Shown here: in pieces, positions 1 to 7,790 of the stretch
Numbering within the stretch: the stretch's first letter is position 1
Layout: every line of letters starts with the position of its first letter
Assembly: GCF_030271215.1 (NCBI RefSeq)
Contig: NZ_JASNGB010000079.1
Span: forward strand, 1 to 11,140
Direction of reading: 5' to 3'
DNA length: 11,140 bases
Source: Deinococcus rhizophilus
GTDB lineage: Bacteria > Deinococcota > Deinococci > Deinococcales > Deinococcaceae
Program-made: the position numbers and the translations under genes
Notes under the pieces: generated by a model
Told to the model about the DNA's origin: nothing
Seen by the model: only the letters and a program-made list of their open reading frames with translations
Databases searched by the model: none

Positions 1-1
1 A

Positions 2-304
2 GCTCTCGCCGGGCAGTCGCGGGCCGCGCGGTCCCTGGAGGGGTACGCGCCCGCCCCCGTCTTCCTCGCCGTCGTCAACGGCGTGCGCCGCACCAGCCTG
101 ACCCTCGGCGCGGCGGACGCGGCCTGCGTGGAGCGGGCGCTGCGCCTCGGCGTCAGGAGTGAGCTGCGGACCACGGGTCAGCCCATTCTCCTGACGGCGG
201 AGACGCGGGTCGAGGGCGCCCTCCCGCCGCGCGAGACCGTGGAGGCCCTGACCCTGCGGGGGCTGGCGTGTCCCAACGTGCGGTCGGTGACGGACACGGA
301 GTAA
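2..304 (+). CDS. 3' end of an unrecognised protein (5' part outside window)
   Basis: An open frame enters from the left edge (first complete codon at position 2) and ends at TAA 302-304, leaving 100 residues. The visible part is soluble, Ala/Leu/Arg-rich with typical high-GC third positions, and ends in NVRSVTDTE. I see no catalytic motif, membrane segment or repeat, and I do not recognise the family. A GTG at 83 could be read as an internal start, but the frame is open with the same codon character upstream of it, so the gene most likely begins before the window. It converges on ktrA, with the spacer filled by a small palindromic repeat. Coding status is supported by codon bias only. Function is unknown. 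Confidence 0.6.
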   Translation, partial: ALAGQSRAARSLEGYAPAPVFLAVVNGVRRTSLTLGAADAACVERALRLGVRSELRTTGQPILLTAETRVEGALPPRETVEALTLRGLACPNVRSVTDTE

Positions 305-308
305 CCCG

Positions 309-455
309 CTCATCCGGACTCTGTCTCATCCGGATTCCGTCTGTTTCGTGAACGCACCGGGAGAGCACCGGTTTGCCCACTCCACGCCCGGAACCCGTGT
401 CTTTCCCCCTCGCTCTGCTCGGATGGAATCACTGCGCCAACGATTCCATCCGAGT
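309..455 (-). repeat. Small palindromic intergenic repeat, copy 1 (Deinococcus SRE/SNR-like)
   Basis: This fills the space between the convergent partial gene and ktrA. Read on the minus strand it aligns with 8873-8968 on the plus strand. GAGCAGAGCGAG (409-420 here, 8873-8884 there) is identical. TTCCGGG-NNN-GGAGT is identical and lies 14-15 nt further on. The next 54 bases align without gaps at 35 matches by hand count, ending near GGAATCCGGATGA. One end carries two 16-bp tandem units (309-324 and 325-340, 14 of 16 identical). The other end is a perfect 13-bp hairpin (418-454). Dispersed repeats of about 100-200 bp with this build are known from Deinococcus genomes. Membership in a named subfamily is inference. 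Confidence 0.7.
418..454 (-). terminator. Perfect 13-bp hairpin just after the ktrA stop codon
   Basis: CTCGGATGGAATC (418-430) and its exact reverse complement (442-454) enclose an 11-nt loop. The hairpin begins 6 nt past the ktrA stop codon, so the ktrBA transcript would end in or run through it. There is no T-run after the stem on the minus strand (the sequence continues GCAGAGCGAG), so it is not a standard intrinsic terminator. It may stabilise the 3' end or act as a Rho-dependent pause. It also forms the end of the repeat at 309-455, and copy 2 has a weaker hairpin at the matching place, so its presence may reflect the repeat rather than selection for termination. Confidence 0.45.
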
Positions 456-460
456 CCGTC

Positions 461-1120
<660 letters not shown>

Positions 1121-1127
1121 GGAGGAG

Positions 1128-1132
1128 TCCTC
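1128..1132 (-). promoter_or_regulatory. Ribosome binding site of ktrA
   Basis: GAGGA on the minus strand lies 7 nt before the ATG at 1120. It fixes the ktrA start and fits an internal operon gene with a leadered start. No TANNNT box of the kind found before the first genes is seen in the 44-nt gap from ktrB. Confidence 0.7.
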
Positions 1133-1164
1133 ATGGCGGGAGACAGGCTAGCCCAGCGGGGGGC

Positions 1165-2568
1165 TCAGCCCACCAGAATGTCCCGCTCGGGCGGGTACTT
1201 GACCGCCCGGCTCTGCTGGCTGCGCAGGCTGAAGGCCACCGCGAAGGTCACGGGGCCGATGCGCCCCAGGTACATCAGCACGGTCAGGATGATCAGGCCG
1301 GGGTCGTTGATCAGGTGGGTGGTGTTCATGCTCAGGCCCACGGTGGCCGCCGCGCTGACCGTCTCGAACAGCAGGTGGGTGAAGCCGAGCTTCGGATTCG
1401 TCGCCAGCAGCGCGAAAAAGGCGGTGGCGACCATCAGCGTGTAGAGGGTCGTCACCGTGCCCGCCCGCACGAGGTTTTCCGGCAGGATGCGCCGCCCGAA
1501 CACGATCAGGTCGCCCCGGCCCCGGACCATGTTCCAGGCGCTGCCGACCAGGATGGCGAAGGTACTCGTCTTGATCCCGCCCCCGGTCGAGCCGCTGTTG
1601 GCCCCGATGAACATCAGTCCCATCAGGAGAAAGAGGCTGGCGCTCGTCAGCGACGAGATATCCACCGTGGCAAACCCACCCGAACGTGGGGTCACGCTCT
1701 GGAAGAAGGCCGCGATCAGCTTGCCCGGTGCCTCCAGTGCTCCGAAGGTGCGGGCGTTGCCCCACTCCAGCCCCAGCAGCAGCAGCGCTCCCAGCCCCAG
1801 CAGCAGCCCGGTGGTCACCAGCGTGATCTTGGAGTAGGTCAGCAGGCGGCTGCGCCGGGGCCGCCGCAGGTGCGCGAGCACGTTGAGCTGCACCAGAAAG
1901 CCCAGCCCGCCCAGCACGATCAGGCCGCCGACCGTCAGGCTGACGAGGGGATCGGCGGCGTACTGCGCCATCCCGCCCGGCACCACCACGAAGCCCGCGT
2001 TGTTGTACGCGCTCACCGAGTGAAAGAGCGCCTGATACAGCCCTTCCCCCACCCCGAACTGCGGCACGAAGCGCAGGGCCAGCAGCGCCGCCCCCGCCGC
2101 CTCTGCCACGAAGGTGTACAGGAAGATGGTGCGGATCAGGGGCAGCACCCCGCCCACGTCCAGCGCGTTGATCTGCTGCACGAGGTGCTGGCGCTCGGAG
2201 AAGTTCACCCGCCGCCCGGTCAGGAAGGCGAACAGCGTCCCGAAGGTCAGGATGCCCAGCCCGCCCACCTGCGCGAGCAGCAGGATCAGGAGCTGGCCGG
2301 GCCGCGTGAACGCCTCGCCCGTGTCGGCCACCACCAGCCCGGTGATGCAGATCGCGCTCGTGGCGGTGAACAGCCGGTCCACGAAATTCAGCTCGGCCCC
2401 CGGCGCCACCACCCCCGGCAGGTGCAGCAGCGCCGTGCCCAGCGCGATGCCGACGAGATACACCAGCGCGATCAGTTGCGGCGGCGTGAAGCGGGCCACC
2501 AGCGCCCGGCGGGGCCGCCCGGAGGCACGCGGCCACGAGGTGGAGGGAGGATGCGGGGGGCGGGTCAT
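1165..2568 (-). CDS. ktrB: KtrB/TrkH-family potassium channel subunit
   Basis: A 467-residue inner-membrane K+ translocating subunit. It has the four M1-P-M2 repeats of the TrkH/TrkG/KtrB family, each with a filter loop centred on a conserved glycine: TSAICITGL (70-78), SVSAYNNAGF (184-193), SVTPRSGGF (291-299) and TVSAAATVGL (403-412). The intramembrane gate loop IGANSGSTGGGIKTST (321-336) sits in the third repeat, as expected. Length is in the KtrB range (about 450), shorter than E. coli TrkH. Uptake is probably Na+-coupled or Na+-dependent as in other Ktr systems; this is a family inference. The N-terminal 27 residues are Pro/Arg-rich and cytoplasmic. It is cotranscribed with ktrA. The ATG at 2568 has no Shine-Dalgarno, and TACAAT lies 14 nt upstream. 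Confidence 0.95.
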   Translation of the reverse strand: MTRPPHPPSTSWPRASGRPRRALVARFTPPQLIALVYLVGIALGTALLHLPGVVAPGAELNFVDRLFTATSAICITGLVVADTGEAFTRPGQLLILLLAQVGGLGILTFGTLFAFLTGRRVNFSERQHLVQQINALDVGGVLPLIRTIFLYTFVAEAAGAALLALRFVPQFGVGEGLYQALFHSVSAYNNAGFVVVPGGMAQYAADPLVSLTVGGLIVLGGLGFLVQLNVLAHLRRPRRSRLLTYSKITLVTTGLLLGLGALLLLGLEWGNARTFGALEAPGKLIAAFFQSVTPRSGGFATVDISSLTSASLFLLMGLMFIGANSGSTGGGIKTSTFAILVGSAWNMVRGRGDLIVFGRRILPENLVRAGTVTTLYTLMVATAFFALLATNPKLGFTHLLFETVSAAATVGLSMNTTHLINDPGLIILTVLMYLGRIGPVTFAVAFSLRSQQSRAVKYPPERDILVG

Positions 2569-2582
2569 GGCAGGAACGCGCG

Positions 2583-2588
2583 ATTGTA
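2583..2588 (-). promoter_or_regulatory. Candidate -10 box of ktrBA
   Basis: TACAAT on the minus strand ends 14 nt before the ktrB ATG, so the transcript would have a leader of only about 7 nt. No good -35 is seen at 16-18 nt, and no Shine-Dalgarno lies between. It fits the Deinococcus pattern of very short or absent leaders, though the spacing is longer than for the other genes here. Confidence 0.45.
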
Positions 2589-2670
2589 CTCCTCTGGCGG
2601 CGGGCTGGACAGCTGTCCTGCAACTTCGTGGCAGGCGACGGGGAGAAGGTCGGCCTCAAACGTGGGTGTT

Positions 2671-2710
2671 GAGCTCCTCCTCCCTTGCGGGAAAGGCTGG
2701 GCGGGGAGTG
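2671..2710 (+). repeat. GC hairpin repeat with TTGC loop (copy A)
   Basis: TCCC-TTGC-GGGA (2681-2692) followed by AGGCTGGG (2694-2701). It resembles 7652-7673, where the stem is CCCCC-TTGT-GGGGG followed by the same AGGCTGGG. The outer pair changes from T:A to C:G while pairing is kept. It lies in the 259-bp divergent spacer 2569-2827 between ktrB and the methyltransferase gene. The rest of that spacer holds the two promoters and no coding signal I can support. Confidence 0.45.
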
Positions 2711-2813
2711 GCGGGTGCCGCTCGCCCGCTTCGGCCTCCGCAGCAAGCACCACGCAGGGCCCCCCGGCACGCTTCCACTCCGCGCCCCGCCGCCCCTCCC
2801 CACGCCCGCCCCG

Positions 2814-2819
2814 TATACT
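2814..2819 (+). promoter_or_regulatory. -10 box of a leaderless promoter (THUMP methyltransferase gene)
   Basis: TATACT ends 8 nt before the ATG at 2828, which puts the expected transcription start at or next to the start codon. No -35 hexamer is visible at 16-18 nt and no Shine-Dalgarno is present. The box supports this start over the much longer open frame that runs back to 2114 through the antisense of ktrB. Confidence 0.65.
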
Positions 2820-2827
2820 GCCCTGCT

Positions 2828-3916
2828 ATGCCCCGCCCCGCCCGCGCCAACCCCTCCCGCCAGAAAAATCCCACCTTCGCCCGTCCCCAGAAGCCTAAGG
2901 GCGACCACCGCGCCCGCCAACCGGCCCGCGAGTACGTGCTCGAAGCCCTGCCGGGTCTGGAGGAAGTTGCCGCCGAGGAACTGCGCGGGGTGCCCCTCGC
3001 CCGCGATATCCGGGGGCTGCGCTTCTGGTACCCCGGCGATCCGGGGCGCCTGACCCGGCTGCGCGGGGCGGTGGCGGCCTACCGGGTGCGGGCCTGGGAC
3101 GTGCCCCGGCCGCGTGGCCTGCTGGGGCACCAGCAACTCGGGGAGCTGGCGGCGTTTCTGGGGGAGGTGGTGCGCTGGGGCAACCACCGCTCCTTCCGGC
3201 TGGCGGCGGCGGGCCGCGAGTCGGCGGTGATGACCCGGCTGGCCGAGGAACTCGCGCGGGCGCTGGACCTCCCCTTCGACCCCGAGGAAGGCGAACTCCT
3301 GATCCGGTTGCGTCCCCAGGAGGGCGGCCCCGGCTGGGAGGTCCTGGCCCGCATCACCCCCCGGCCCCTCTCGGCGCGGGCGTGGCGGGTGTGCAACCGG
3401 GGCGGCGGCCTGAACGCGACCGTCGCCTACGCCCTGCACCGCCTCGCCGGGCAGCGCGAGGAGGACCGCGTCTTCAACCCGATGGCGGGCAGCGGCACCC
3501 TGCTTGTCGAGCGGGCGCTGATGGGGCCGTCGGCGGCGATGGTGGGCGTGGACATCGACCCGGAGGCGGTGGCCTGTGCCCGCGCCAACCTGCAAGCCGC
3601 CGGGCGGGAGGTCGAGGTGGCGGCGGTGGACGCCCTGGCGACGGGCCTGCCGCCGCGCTCCTTTGACCTGATCGTCTGTGACCTGCCCTGGGGGGACGCC
3701 ATCGGTTCGCACCGGGCCAACGCCGCGCTCTACCCCGCCTTCCTGACCGAGATGCACCGCCTCCTCTCGCGCCACGGCCGCCTCGCGGTGGTCACCCACG
3801 AGATCCGGCTGTTCGAGGGCCTGCTGCGCGATCAGGACCGCTGGCACGTTCGCGAACTGTTTCAGGTGTACAGCGGCGGGCACCATCCCAAGGGGTATCT
3901 GCTCAGCAAGCGCTAA
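2828..3916 (+). CDS. THUMP-domain class I SAM-dependent RNA (guanine-N2) methyltransferase
   Basis: A 362-residue cytoplasmic protein. Residues 1-33 are a basic Pro/Arg/Lys-rich tail. Residues about 34-180 match the N-terminal ferredoxin-like plus THUMP RNA-binding region (EYVLEALPGLEEVAAEEL at 35-52, ITPRPLSAR at 176-184). Residues about 195-362 are a Rossmann methyltransferase with motif I NPMAGSGTLLVERAL (217-231), acidic motif VGVDIDP (239-245) and catalytic motif IV DLPWG (285-289). This order and the DLPWG tetrad are typical of the TrmN/Trm14/THUMPD3 group, which makes N2-methylguanosine at position 6 of tRNA. The substrate here is inferred from the family. An rRNA m2G enzyme of the RlmL type is the main alternative, but the length favours TrmN. 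Transcription is probably leaderless, alone, and convergent with the exporter gene. Confidence 0.88.
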   Translation: MPRPARANPSRQKNPTFARPQKPKGDHRARQPAREYVLEALPGLEEVAAEELRGVPLARDIRGLRFWYPGDPGRLTRLRGAVAAYRVRAWDVPRPRGLLGHQQLGELAAFLGEVVRWGNHRSFRLAAAGRESAVMTRLAEELARALDLPFDPEEGELLIRLRPQEGGPGWEVLARITPRPLSARAWRVCNRGGGLNATVAYALHRLAGQREEDRVFNPMAGSGTLLVERALMGPSAAMVGVDIDPEAVACARANLQAAGREVEVAAVDALATGLPPRSFDLIVCDLPWGDAIGSHRANAALYPAFLTEMHRLLSRHGRLAVVTHEIRLFEGLLRDQDRWHVRELFQVYSGGHHPKGYLLSKR

Positions 3917-3928
3917 CCCGGCGGGGCC

Positions 3929-4828
<900 letters not shown>

Positions 4829-4834
4829 GCGCAG

Positions 4835-4840
4835 AGCATA
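4835..4840 (-). promoter_or_regulatory. -10 box of a leaderless promoter (EamA exporter gene)
   Basis: TATGCT on the minus strand is followed by 6 nt and then the GTG start at 4828. No Shine-Dalgarno is present and no good -35 is visible. It decides the start of the exporter. Confidence 0.6.
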
Positions 4841-4854
4841 GGCTGCCTGATGCG

Positions 4855-4903
4855 TGTGGACGTCGGGGGCGTCCCGCATGGCGGGAGGCGTCGGCCGTCC
4901 ACA
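4855..4903. promoter_or_regulatory. Nested symmetric dyad between divergent eamA and comEA promoters
   Basis: The outer arms TGTGGACG (4855-4862) and CGTCCACA (4896-4903) are perfect complements. The inner arms TCCCGC (4872-4877) and GCGGGA (4881-4886) are also perfect, around ATG. Both pairs share the same centre (4879), with 9-nt gaps on each side. The dyad fills most of the 117-bp divergent spacer and its left arm overlaps the eamA -35 position. It could be an operator for both genes or simply a GC-rich palindrome. No regulator can be named. Confidence 0.4.
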
Positions 4904-4933
4904 TTTGCGTCCCCATGGCCGGGGGTCTCGCCC

Positions 4934-4939
4934 TACACT
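4934..4939 (+). promoter_or_regulatory. -10 box of a leaderless promoter (comEA-comEC)
   Basis: TACACT is followed by six C residues and then the GTG start of comEA at 4946. There is no Shine-Dalgarno and no -35 at the usual distance. The box supports GTG 4946 as the comEA start and suggests one transcript for comEA and comEC. Confidence 0.62.
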
Positions 4940-4945
4940 CCCCCC

Positions 4946-5323
4946 GTGCTTCCCTCCGAACGGCACTGGACGGCCCTGCTCGCGGGCGGGTTGCTGACCG
5001 TGGGGGCGCTGACGCTGGGGCCGGTGCTGCGCCCATCCGTCAGCGTCCCCACGGTGACGCGCGTGGCCCTCCCGCCCCCGGCGACGCCGCAGGAGGCCGC
5101 GCCGGAGTACCCCACGACTGGCAGCGTGACCCCGCTGATCTCGGGCCGCCTGAACCTGAACACCGCCACGACCGAGCAGCTCGAGGCCCTGCCGCGCATC
5201 GGTCCGGCCCTCGCCGCCCGCATCGTGGCGGGACGGCCCTACCGCTCGCTGGCCGACCTCGACCGCGTAAAGGGAATCGGCCCTTCCACCCTGCAAGACC
5301 TCACGCCGCTGGTCACCTTCTGA
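4946..5323 (+). CDS. comEA: ComEA competence DNA-binding protein
   Basis: A 125-residue DNA receptor of the natural transformation machine. One hydrophobic N-terminal segment (about 8-28, [16 protein letters not shown]) anchors it in the inner membrane. A Pro/Ala linker (about 40-62) follows. Residues 67-120 form the paired helix-hairpin-helix domain, opening with [19 protein letters not shown] and carrying the two hairpins LPRIGPALA (82-90) and VKGIGPSTL (108-116). It should hold incoming double-stranded DNA in the periplasm and pass it to ComEC. The start is GTG at 4946, set by the -10 box 6 nt upstream; no other start leaves the anchor intact. Its stop overlaps the comEC start (TGATG), which suggests translational coupling. 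It is divergent from the EamA exporter. Confidence 0.92.
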   Translation: MLPSERHWTALLAGGLLTVGALTLGPVLRPSVSVPTVTRVALPPPATPQEAAPEYPTTGSVTPLISGRLNLNTATTEQLEALPRIGPALAARIVAGRPYRSLADLDRVKGIGPSTLQDLTPLVTF

Positions 5324-7572
5324 TGGTGGGGCGGCACGCCGTTCCCTCTGCGGCTTCCTCCGCACCTCCGCCGCAGGCCAGCGTCGGCGGCACCCGGGCC
5401 ACTGCCGGACGCCTCGCCTGGCCCGTCCCGCTTGCCCTCGGCGTGATCGGCGGCATCCTGCTGGGGCTGGGAGGGGCCTGGGGTGGGCTGGCGGTGCTCG
5501 CGGGCGCAGTGCTCGCGGCGCTGGACCGCCGCCCGCTTCTCGGCCTGCTGGCGGTGGTCGGCCTGGGGCTGGGACTCGGCTCTCAGCGTCTGAACGCCGC
5601 GAAACCTGACCCCATGACCCCCTGGGTCGGGGCGCTGGTCACCCTGCGCGGCGAGTGGGACGGGCAGTTCCTGCGGCTGGACGACCCCCCGGCGCGGGTG
5701 GCCCTCTCGCCCAGACCGGCCCAGGCACGGGGCAGGATGACGGTGAGCGGCCGCCTGGTGCGCCCCGATGGGCGGCGCATTCCCGGCGGCTTCGATCAGG
5801 CCGCGTGGCTGCGCGGGCAGGGCGGGCTGCTGGTGCCCACGCCAACGACCGTGCTGGTCGCTGCCGAGGTCCGCGCCCACACCCCGGAAGAGGGCTGGCG
5901 CGGCTGGTTTCGCCGGGGACTGACTGCCGGGCTGAGTCAGCGGCAGGCCGCGCTGATGCAGGCCATCGAACTCGGGGACCGGGGGGACATCGGCCGCGAG
6001 GAGTTCGCGGACGGCTCCTCGGTTCGTGACGCCTTCGCCCGCTCGGGTCTCTCGCACCTGATGGCCCTCAGCGGGCAGAACGTGGCGCTGCTGACCGGGG
6101 TGGTCGTGTGGCTCCTGATCCGCCTGCGCGTACGGGTGGCGTGGCGCTACGCCATCGCTGCCGCGCTGCTGGGGCCCTACCTGATGCTGGTGGGGGTCTC
6201 GCCCAGCATCTTCCGCGCGGTGCTGATGGGTCTGGCCGTCCTGCTCGCCTTCGCGCTGGGACGCGGCAGGCCCGACCCCTACGGCACGGTCGCGCTCGCG
6301 GCGGTCGCCTGCCTGCTGCCCTTTCCGCTGTGGCTGCTGGACGTGGGCTTTCAGCTTTCCTTTCTGGCCGTGCTGGGACTGACCCTCTCGGGGAGGCTCG
6401 CCGCCCGCCTGCCGGAGCGCTGGCCGATGGCCCTGCGCCTCGCGCTCGTCGCTACCGTGCTGGCCGAACTCGCCACCCTGCCCGTCATCGCGGGCACCTT
6501 CGGACAACTGCCGCTGGTGGGCCTGCCCGCCAACCTCGTGGCGGGGGTGATCATGGCCGCGCTGGTGCCGGTTGGATTCCTGGCGGGGCTGCTGGGGCCG
6601 CTGGGTGTGGTCCTCAGCCCGCTGACGGGCCTGCTCGCCTCCGCGCTGCTGCTGGTGGTGGAAGTCTTCGGCAGGGCCCCGGTGCTGACCTGGGGCGGCG
6701 TGGGCGCGGCGGGCTCCGTGGCGTACGGGGTGGCCGCGCTCGCCGGGGTGCTGTGGCTGCTGGGGCGGGTGCGGGCGCCCGCAGCACTGGGAACCGTCCT
6801 GGCCTGCGCCGTCCTGACCGCCCTGCCGGGCTGGGTGCGCCCCGCCCGCGAACTCGCCTTTCTGGATGTGGGGCAGGGCGACAGCACCCTGATCCGGTCG
6901 CGGGGGCTGGAGGTTCTGGTGGACGGCGGCGGCTCGGTCGGCTCCGACTACGACGTGGGCACCCGCACCGTCGTTCCCGCCTTGCGGGCGCTGGGGGTGC
7001 GGAGTCTGGACGTGGTGGTGGCGACCCACGCGGACACCGACCATATCGAGGGGCTGCCGGGCGTCCTGCGGGCGATGCCGGTCGGGGAGTTATGGATCGG
7101 GCAGCGCAAGACCGACGACCCCGAACTCACCGAGCTGCTGGGCGCGGCCCGCGAGCGCGGCGTCCCCGTCCGCGAGGTCCGCCGGGGCGACCGCCTGGAG
7201 GCCGGGGGCGTTCGCCTGACGGTGCTGTGGCCGCCCGGCCGCCTCTGGTCCACCGAGGACAACGACAACAGCGTCGCCCTGACGCTGGAGTCGGGTGATT
7301 TCCGCGCCGCGCTGCTGGGGGACCTCGCCGCCTGGGGGGAAGCGCAGCTGGGCGTGGGCGACCTCGATTTCCTCAAGGCCGCCCACCACGGCAGCCGCCA
7401 CAGCACGGGTGAGGCCCTGCTGCGCGAAAGCACGCCCGCCGACGTCCTGATCAGCGTGGGCCGCAATACCTACGGCCACCCGCACCCGGACGTGCTGGAG
7501 CGGGTGCGAGCAGTGGGCGCGAAGGTGTGGCGGACCGATCAGGCGGGGACGGTGCGCTGGCCGCTGCCCTGA
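5323..7572 (+). CDS. comEC: ComEC/Rec2 DNA uptake channel
   Basis: A 749-residue inner-membrane protein that brings single-stranded DNA into the cytoplasm during transformation. In order it has hydrophobic segments (about 33-90), a DUF4131/OB-like domain (about 100-180, with [14 protein letters not shown]), the Competence membrane domain (about 205-482) with the hallmark [12 protein letters not shown] (242-253), and a C-terminal metallo-beta-lactamase domain (about 508-745). The last has [10 protein letters not shown] (513-522), the metal motif [11 protein letters not shown] (569-579), LLGDL (664-668) and [11 protein letters not shown] (685-695). With these ligands present the domain could be the nuclease that degrades the non-transported strand, as proposed for the family. 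Length is typical (about 700-800). ATG 5323 overlaps the comEA stop by one base. The TGA stop lies at the edge of an inverted-repeat element. Confidence 0.95.
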   Translation: MVGRHAVPSAASSAPPPQASVGGTRATAGRLAWPVPLALGVIGGILLGLGGAWGGLAVLAGAVLAALDRRPLLGLLAVVGLGLGLGSQRLNAAKPDPMTPWVGALVTLRGEWDGQFLRLDDPPARVALSPRPAQARGRMTVSGRLVRPDGRRIPGGFDQAAWLRGQGGLLVPTPTTVLVAAEVRAHTPEEGWRGWFRRGLTAGLSQRQAALMQAIELGDRGDIGREEFADGSSVRDAFARSGLSHLMALSGQNVALLTGVVVWLLIRLRVRVAWRYAIAAALLGPYLMLVGVSPSIFRAVLMGLAVLLAFALGRGRPDPYGTVALAAVACLLPFPLWLLDVGFQLSFLAVLGLTLSGRLAARLPERWPMALRLALVATVLAELATLPVIAGTFGQLPLVGLPANLVAGVIMAALVPVGFLAGLLGPLGVVLSPLTGLLASALLLVVEVFGRAPVLTWGGVGAAGSVAYGVAALAGVLWLLGRVRAPAALGTVLACAVLTALPGWVRPARELAFLDVGQGDSTLIRSRGLEVLVDGGGSVGSDYDVGTRTVVPALRALGVRSLDVVVATHADTDHIEGLPGVLRAMPVGELWIGQRKTDDPELTELLGAARERGVPVREVRRGDRLEAGGVRLTVLWPPGRLWSTEDNDNSVALTLESGDFRAALLGDLAAWGEAQLGVGDLDFLKAAHHGSRHSTGEALLRESTPADVLISVGRNTYGHPHPDVLERVRAVGAKVWRTDQAGTVRWPLP

Positions 7573-7764
7573 GAGCCTGTTTTGAAAGCCCGACGGAGTT
7601 TCTCATTCGAGGTTTCTCATTGCCACGGTGCACACGTGGTTTTGGCCCCTGCCCCCTTGTGGGGGAGGCTGGGACTGGTACAGCTCCGCAGGAGAGGGGG
7701 GACCGCAGACGGCTTTCAGGCGCACTCCACCCACCATGAGGACCCTTTTGAAACAGGCGCTCAG
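7569..7764. mobile_element. MITE-like non-coding element, about 196 bp, with 20-bp terminal inverted repeats
   Basis: The left end (7569-7588, CTGAGAGCCTGTTTTGAAAG) matches the reverse complement of the right end (7745-7764) at 17 of 20 positions. The interior has no coding frame I can support. It contains a CCCCC-TTGT-GGGGG hairpin (7652-7665) and a CCACG/CGTGG palindrome (7623-7639). The left end supplies the comEC stop codon (TGA 7570-7572) and the right end stops 26 bp from the 3' end of the oxidoreductase gene. No target-site duplication can be read with confidence. The GAG...CTC tips recall IS5-group elements, but that is only a guess. The bases 7765-7790 hold nothing else I can see. 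Confidence 0.55.
7652..7673 (+). repeat. GC hairpin repeat with TTGT loop (copy B), inside the MITE-like element
   Basis: CCCCC (7652-7656), loop TTGT and GGGGG (7661-7665) are followed by AGGCTGGG (7666-7673). It is the counterpart of the hairpin at 2681-2701. A perfect GC stem lying 80 bp after the comEC stop could also slow transcription. No T-run follows. Confidence 0.4.
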
Positions 7765-7790
7765 AGCGGCCAGCCGTCAGCGTGCGGCAG

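Noticed and set aside
309..340. CRISPR-like direct repeats
   Set aside because: Only two imperfect 16-bp units, directly adjacent and without spacers; they are part of the palindromic repeat.
2114..2827. An N-terminal extension of the methyltransferase to 2114
   Set aside because: The extension is antisense of ktrB and the spacer. The -10 box at 2814 and the start of homology near residue 34 support the ATG at 2828.
1148..3886. A 912-codon open frame on the minus strand
   Set aside because: It runs through ktrB in another frame and through the antisense of the methyltransferase gene. Its product is Arg/Gly/Ala/Pro-rich low-complexity sequence with no domain; such frames are common in high-GC DNA.
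4829..5365. An N-terminal extension of the EamA exporter to 5365
   Set aside because: The extension is antisense of comEA, is charged and repetitive, and lies upstream of the -10 box at 4835.
5239..7044. A 601-codon open frame on the minus strand opposite comEC
   Set aside because: It is Gln/His/Arg/Gly-rich antisense of a clear comEC reading frame. There is no promoter or domain, and it arises from the GC-rich codon pattern.
7573..7739. A small protein gene after comEC
   Set aside because: Several short frames exist but none has a ribosome binding site or a leaderless -10 box, and they lie inside the inverted-repeat element.
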